Positions 63,126 to 64,000 of a DNA stretch of 64,000 nt are shown piece after piece. Below the pieces are notes generated by a model. It did no database searches and was not told the origin of the DNA. It saw nothing but the letters and a program-made list of their open reading frames with translations. Every line of letters begins with the position of its first letter. The stretch's first letter is position 1. The DNA comes from Adiantum capillus-veneris (taxonomy: Eukaryota; Streptophyta; Polypodiopsida; Polypodiales; Pteridaceae). The stretch lies in NCBI GenBank assembly GCA_014529385.2, contig CM043956.1, positions 63,864,620-63,928,619 on the forward strand. Reading direction: 5' to 3'. The position numbers were made by a program, and so were the translations under genes.

Positions 63126-63968
63126 ATGGAGGGAGATACCAGCAAGGGCATAAATGGGGACGAAGGTAGGCTACGCAAATTGCCGGCCAAGCGAAGGATT
63201 CAAGGAGTAACAAGCGAAGTGGTAACAGTGATGAACACTACAAGCCGTGGAGGGAAAGGAAGAAAGAAGAATCAAGCCAACATGGCTAGTCCAAATGAGG
63301 GCATCAAAGACAAGAAGGGGAGAGAGAACTGGAAGGATGCTTGGGTTGTGCAACTCATTCACATTTGTGGCACTATGCATGATGACTTTGGGAAACCTCC
63401 CAAACAGGGTGTAGATCTTTGGTCAAAGGTGGCGACACAGCTTGCTTCGCTTTTTCCAAAATGTGACAAAAATGGCCAAGCTTGAAGGAAAAAATGGGGA
63501 CGTGTGTACGATGCGTATAAGAAAGACAAAGTTCACAATTCTATATCGGGTAATGATCGTAGGATAACCTGCAATTGGTACGATATAGTGGATGAGTACA
63601 TGCATGACAGAGCGAACGTAGTCAGTGAGTCTCATGCTTCGGCACTTGGTGACTCCAGCAACATTGATCAGCAGGATTCAGTGAGTCCCTCACAGGCACA
63701 GACAACGGAGGGCGTAGGAGAAGGTGCATCATCAGCTGCAAAAGAAAGAGTCTTAGGCCCTGCTCAAGACCAGCGCCAACGAAAGGAAAAAAAAATTGAG
63801 GACTCCCTTTGTTGATATGGCAAATACCGCAAGACCATGGCAGCCCAACAAAAGGAATCAGAAGCAGCTCGCAAGGCCGAGCAGGCTGAGAAGCTTAAAC
63901 TTTTGGGATCTCTCAATAATGCATTTGCTGGATTCTTGGATGTATTGAAAATTTTCAAAAAAGATTGA
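63126..63968 (+). pseudogene. Myb/SANT-like DNA-binding protein gene with two in-frame TGA codons
   Basis: One frame of 281 codons is open apart from TGA at 63483-63485 (codon 120) and 63813-63815. Residues 1-65 are basic and Lys/Arg-rich. Residues about 67-150 look like a trihelix or Myb/SANT-like domain: ENWKDAWVVQLIHICGTMHD, then DLWSKVATQLASLFP, and after the first TGA RKKWGRVYDAYKKDK and NWYDIVDEYM. Residues 150-225 are Ser/Gln/Glu-rich, and the tail (AARKAEQAEKLKLLGSL) is helical. Such domains occur in plant trihelix factors and in the helper protein of PIF/Harbinger transposons; no transposase is seen near. Both TGA codons could come from CGA by loss of a methylated CpG. A start at 63126 is the first ATG of the frame. 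Dead or recently dead; read-through cannot be excluded. Confidence 0.7.
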
Positions 63969-64000
63969 TGAAATGATCTCTTTGTAGCAATGCTTTGCCC

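Overview
This is nuclear DNA of a land plant. The evidence is spliced genes with GT-AG introns, a plant-type nitrobindin gene in four exons, Copia elements primed from initiator-Met tRNA (TGGTATCAGAGC), Gypsy elements of the plant Tat kind with a second RNase H, and very long CT and GT microsatellites. A fern, lycophyte or seed plant with a large repeat-rich genome would all fit; the sequence alone does not settle the species.

Layout. 289-3,748 (-): a decayed, spliced gene of unknown family. 3,985-4,309 and 10,931-11,460: a GT/CA tract and a GC-rich block full of short hairpins, split by Copia A (4,310-10,930, +). The 5' LTR of Copia A holds a 1.34 kb MITE-like element (4,321-5,659). 11,714-14,454 and 19,864-20,060 (+): a decayed, transposase-like gene of unrecognised family, split by Copia B (14,455-19,858, -), which has a perfect 5 bp target duplication. 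20,558-35,970: an old Gypsy (D, -) split by a Tat-lineage Gypsy (C, 22,507-33,666, +). 35,971-45,040: fragments of Copia E (+), Gypsy F (+, LTR and leader only), Copia G (-) and Gypsy H (-). 45,339-52,029: a young non-autonomous Tat-like element (I, -) that has gag, no recognisable pol, and an unrelated open frame with a hydrophobic segment. 53,100-58,700: a heavily eroded Gypsy (J, +) containing two miniature inverted-repeat insertions. 58,700-60,590: spacer with small duplications and microsatellites. 60,596-62,363 (-): an intact nitrobindin gene. 63,126-63,968 (+): a divergently placed Myb/SANT-like gene with two in-frame TGA codons.

Relative ages from hand comparison of LTR pairs: Copia A and Gypsy C about 7 percent apart, Copia B about 3 percent, element I about 1 percent. 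The window has therefore taken in elements over a long period. Host-like genes survive as one intact gene and three decayed ones. Some stops in the decayed genes look like CGA to TGA changes, as expected from methylated CpG.

The observations most worth following are the foreign frame in place of pol in element I, the roughly 280 bp repeats in the leader of Gypsy F that each carry a near-perfect palindrome, the 155 bp fold-back at 55,715, the hairpin block at 10,931, and the TTAA-flanked MITE with CACTAGG ends.
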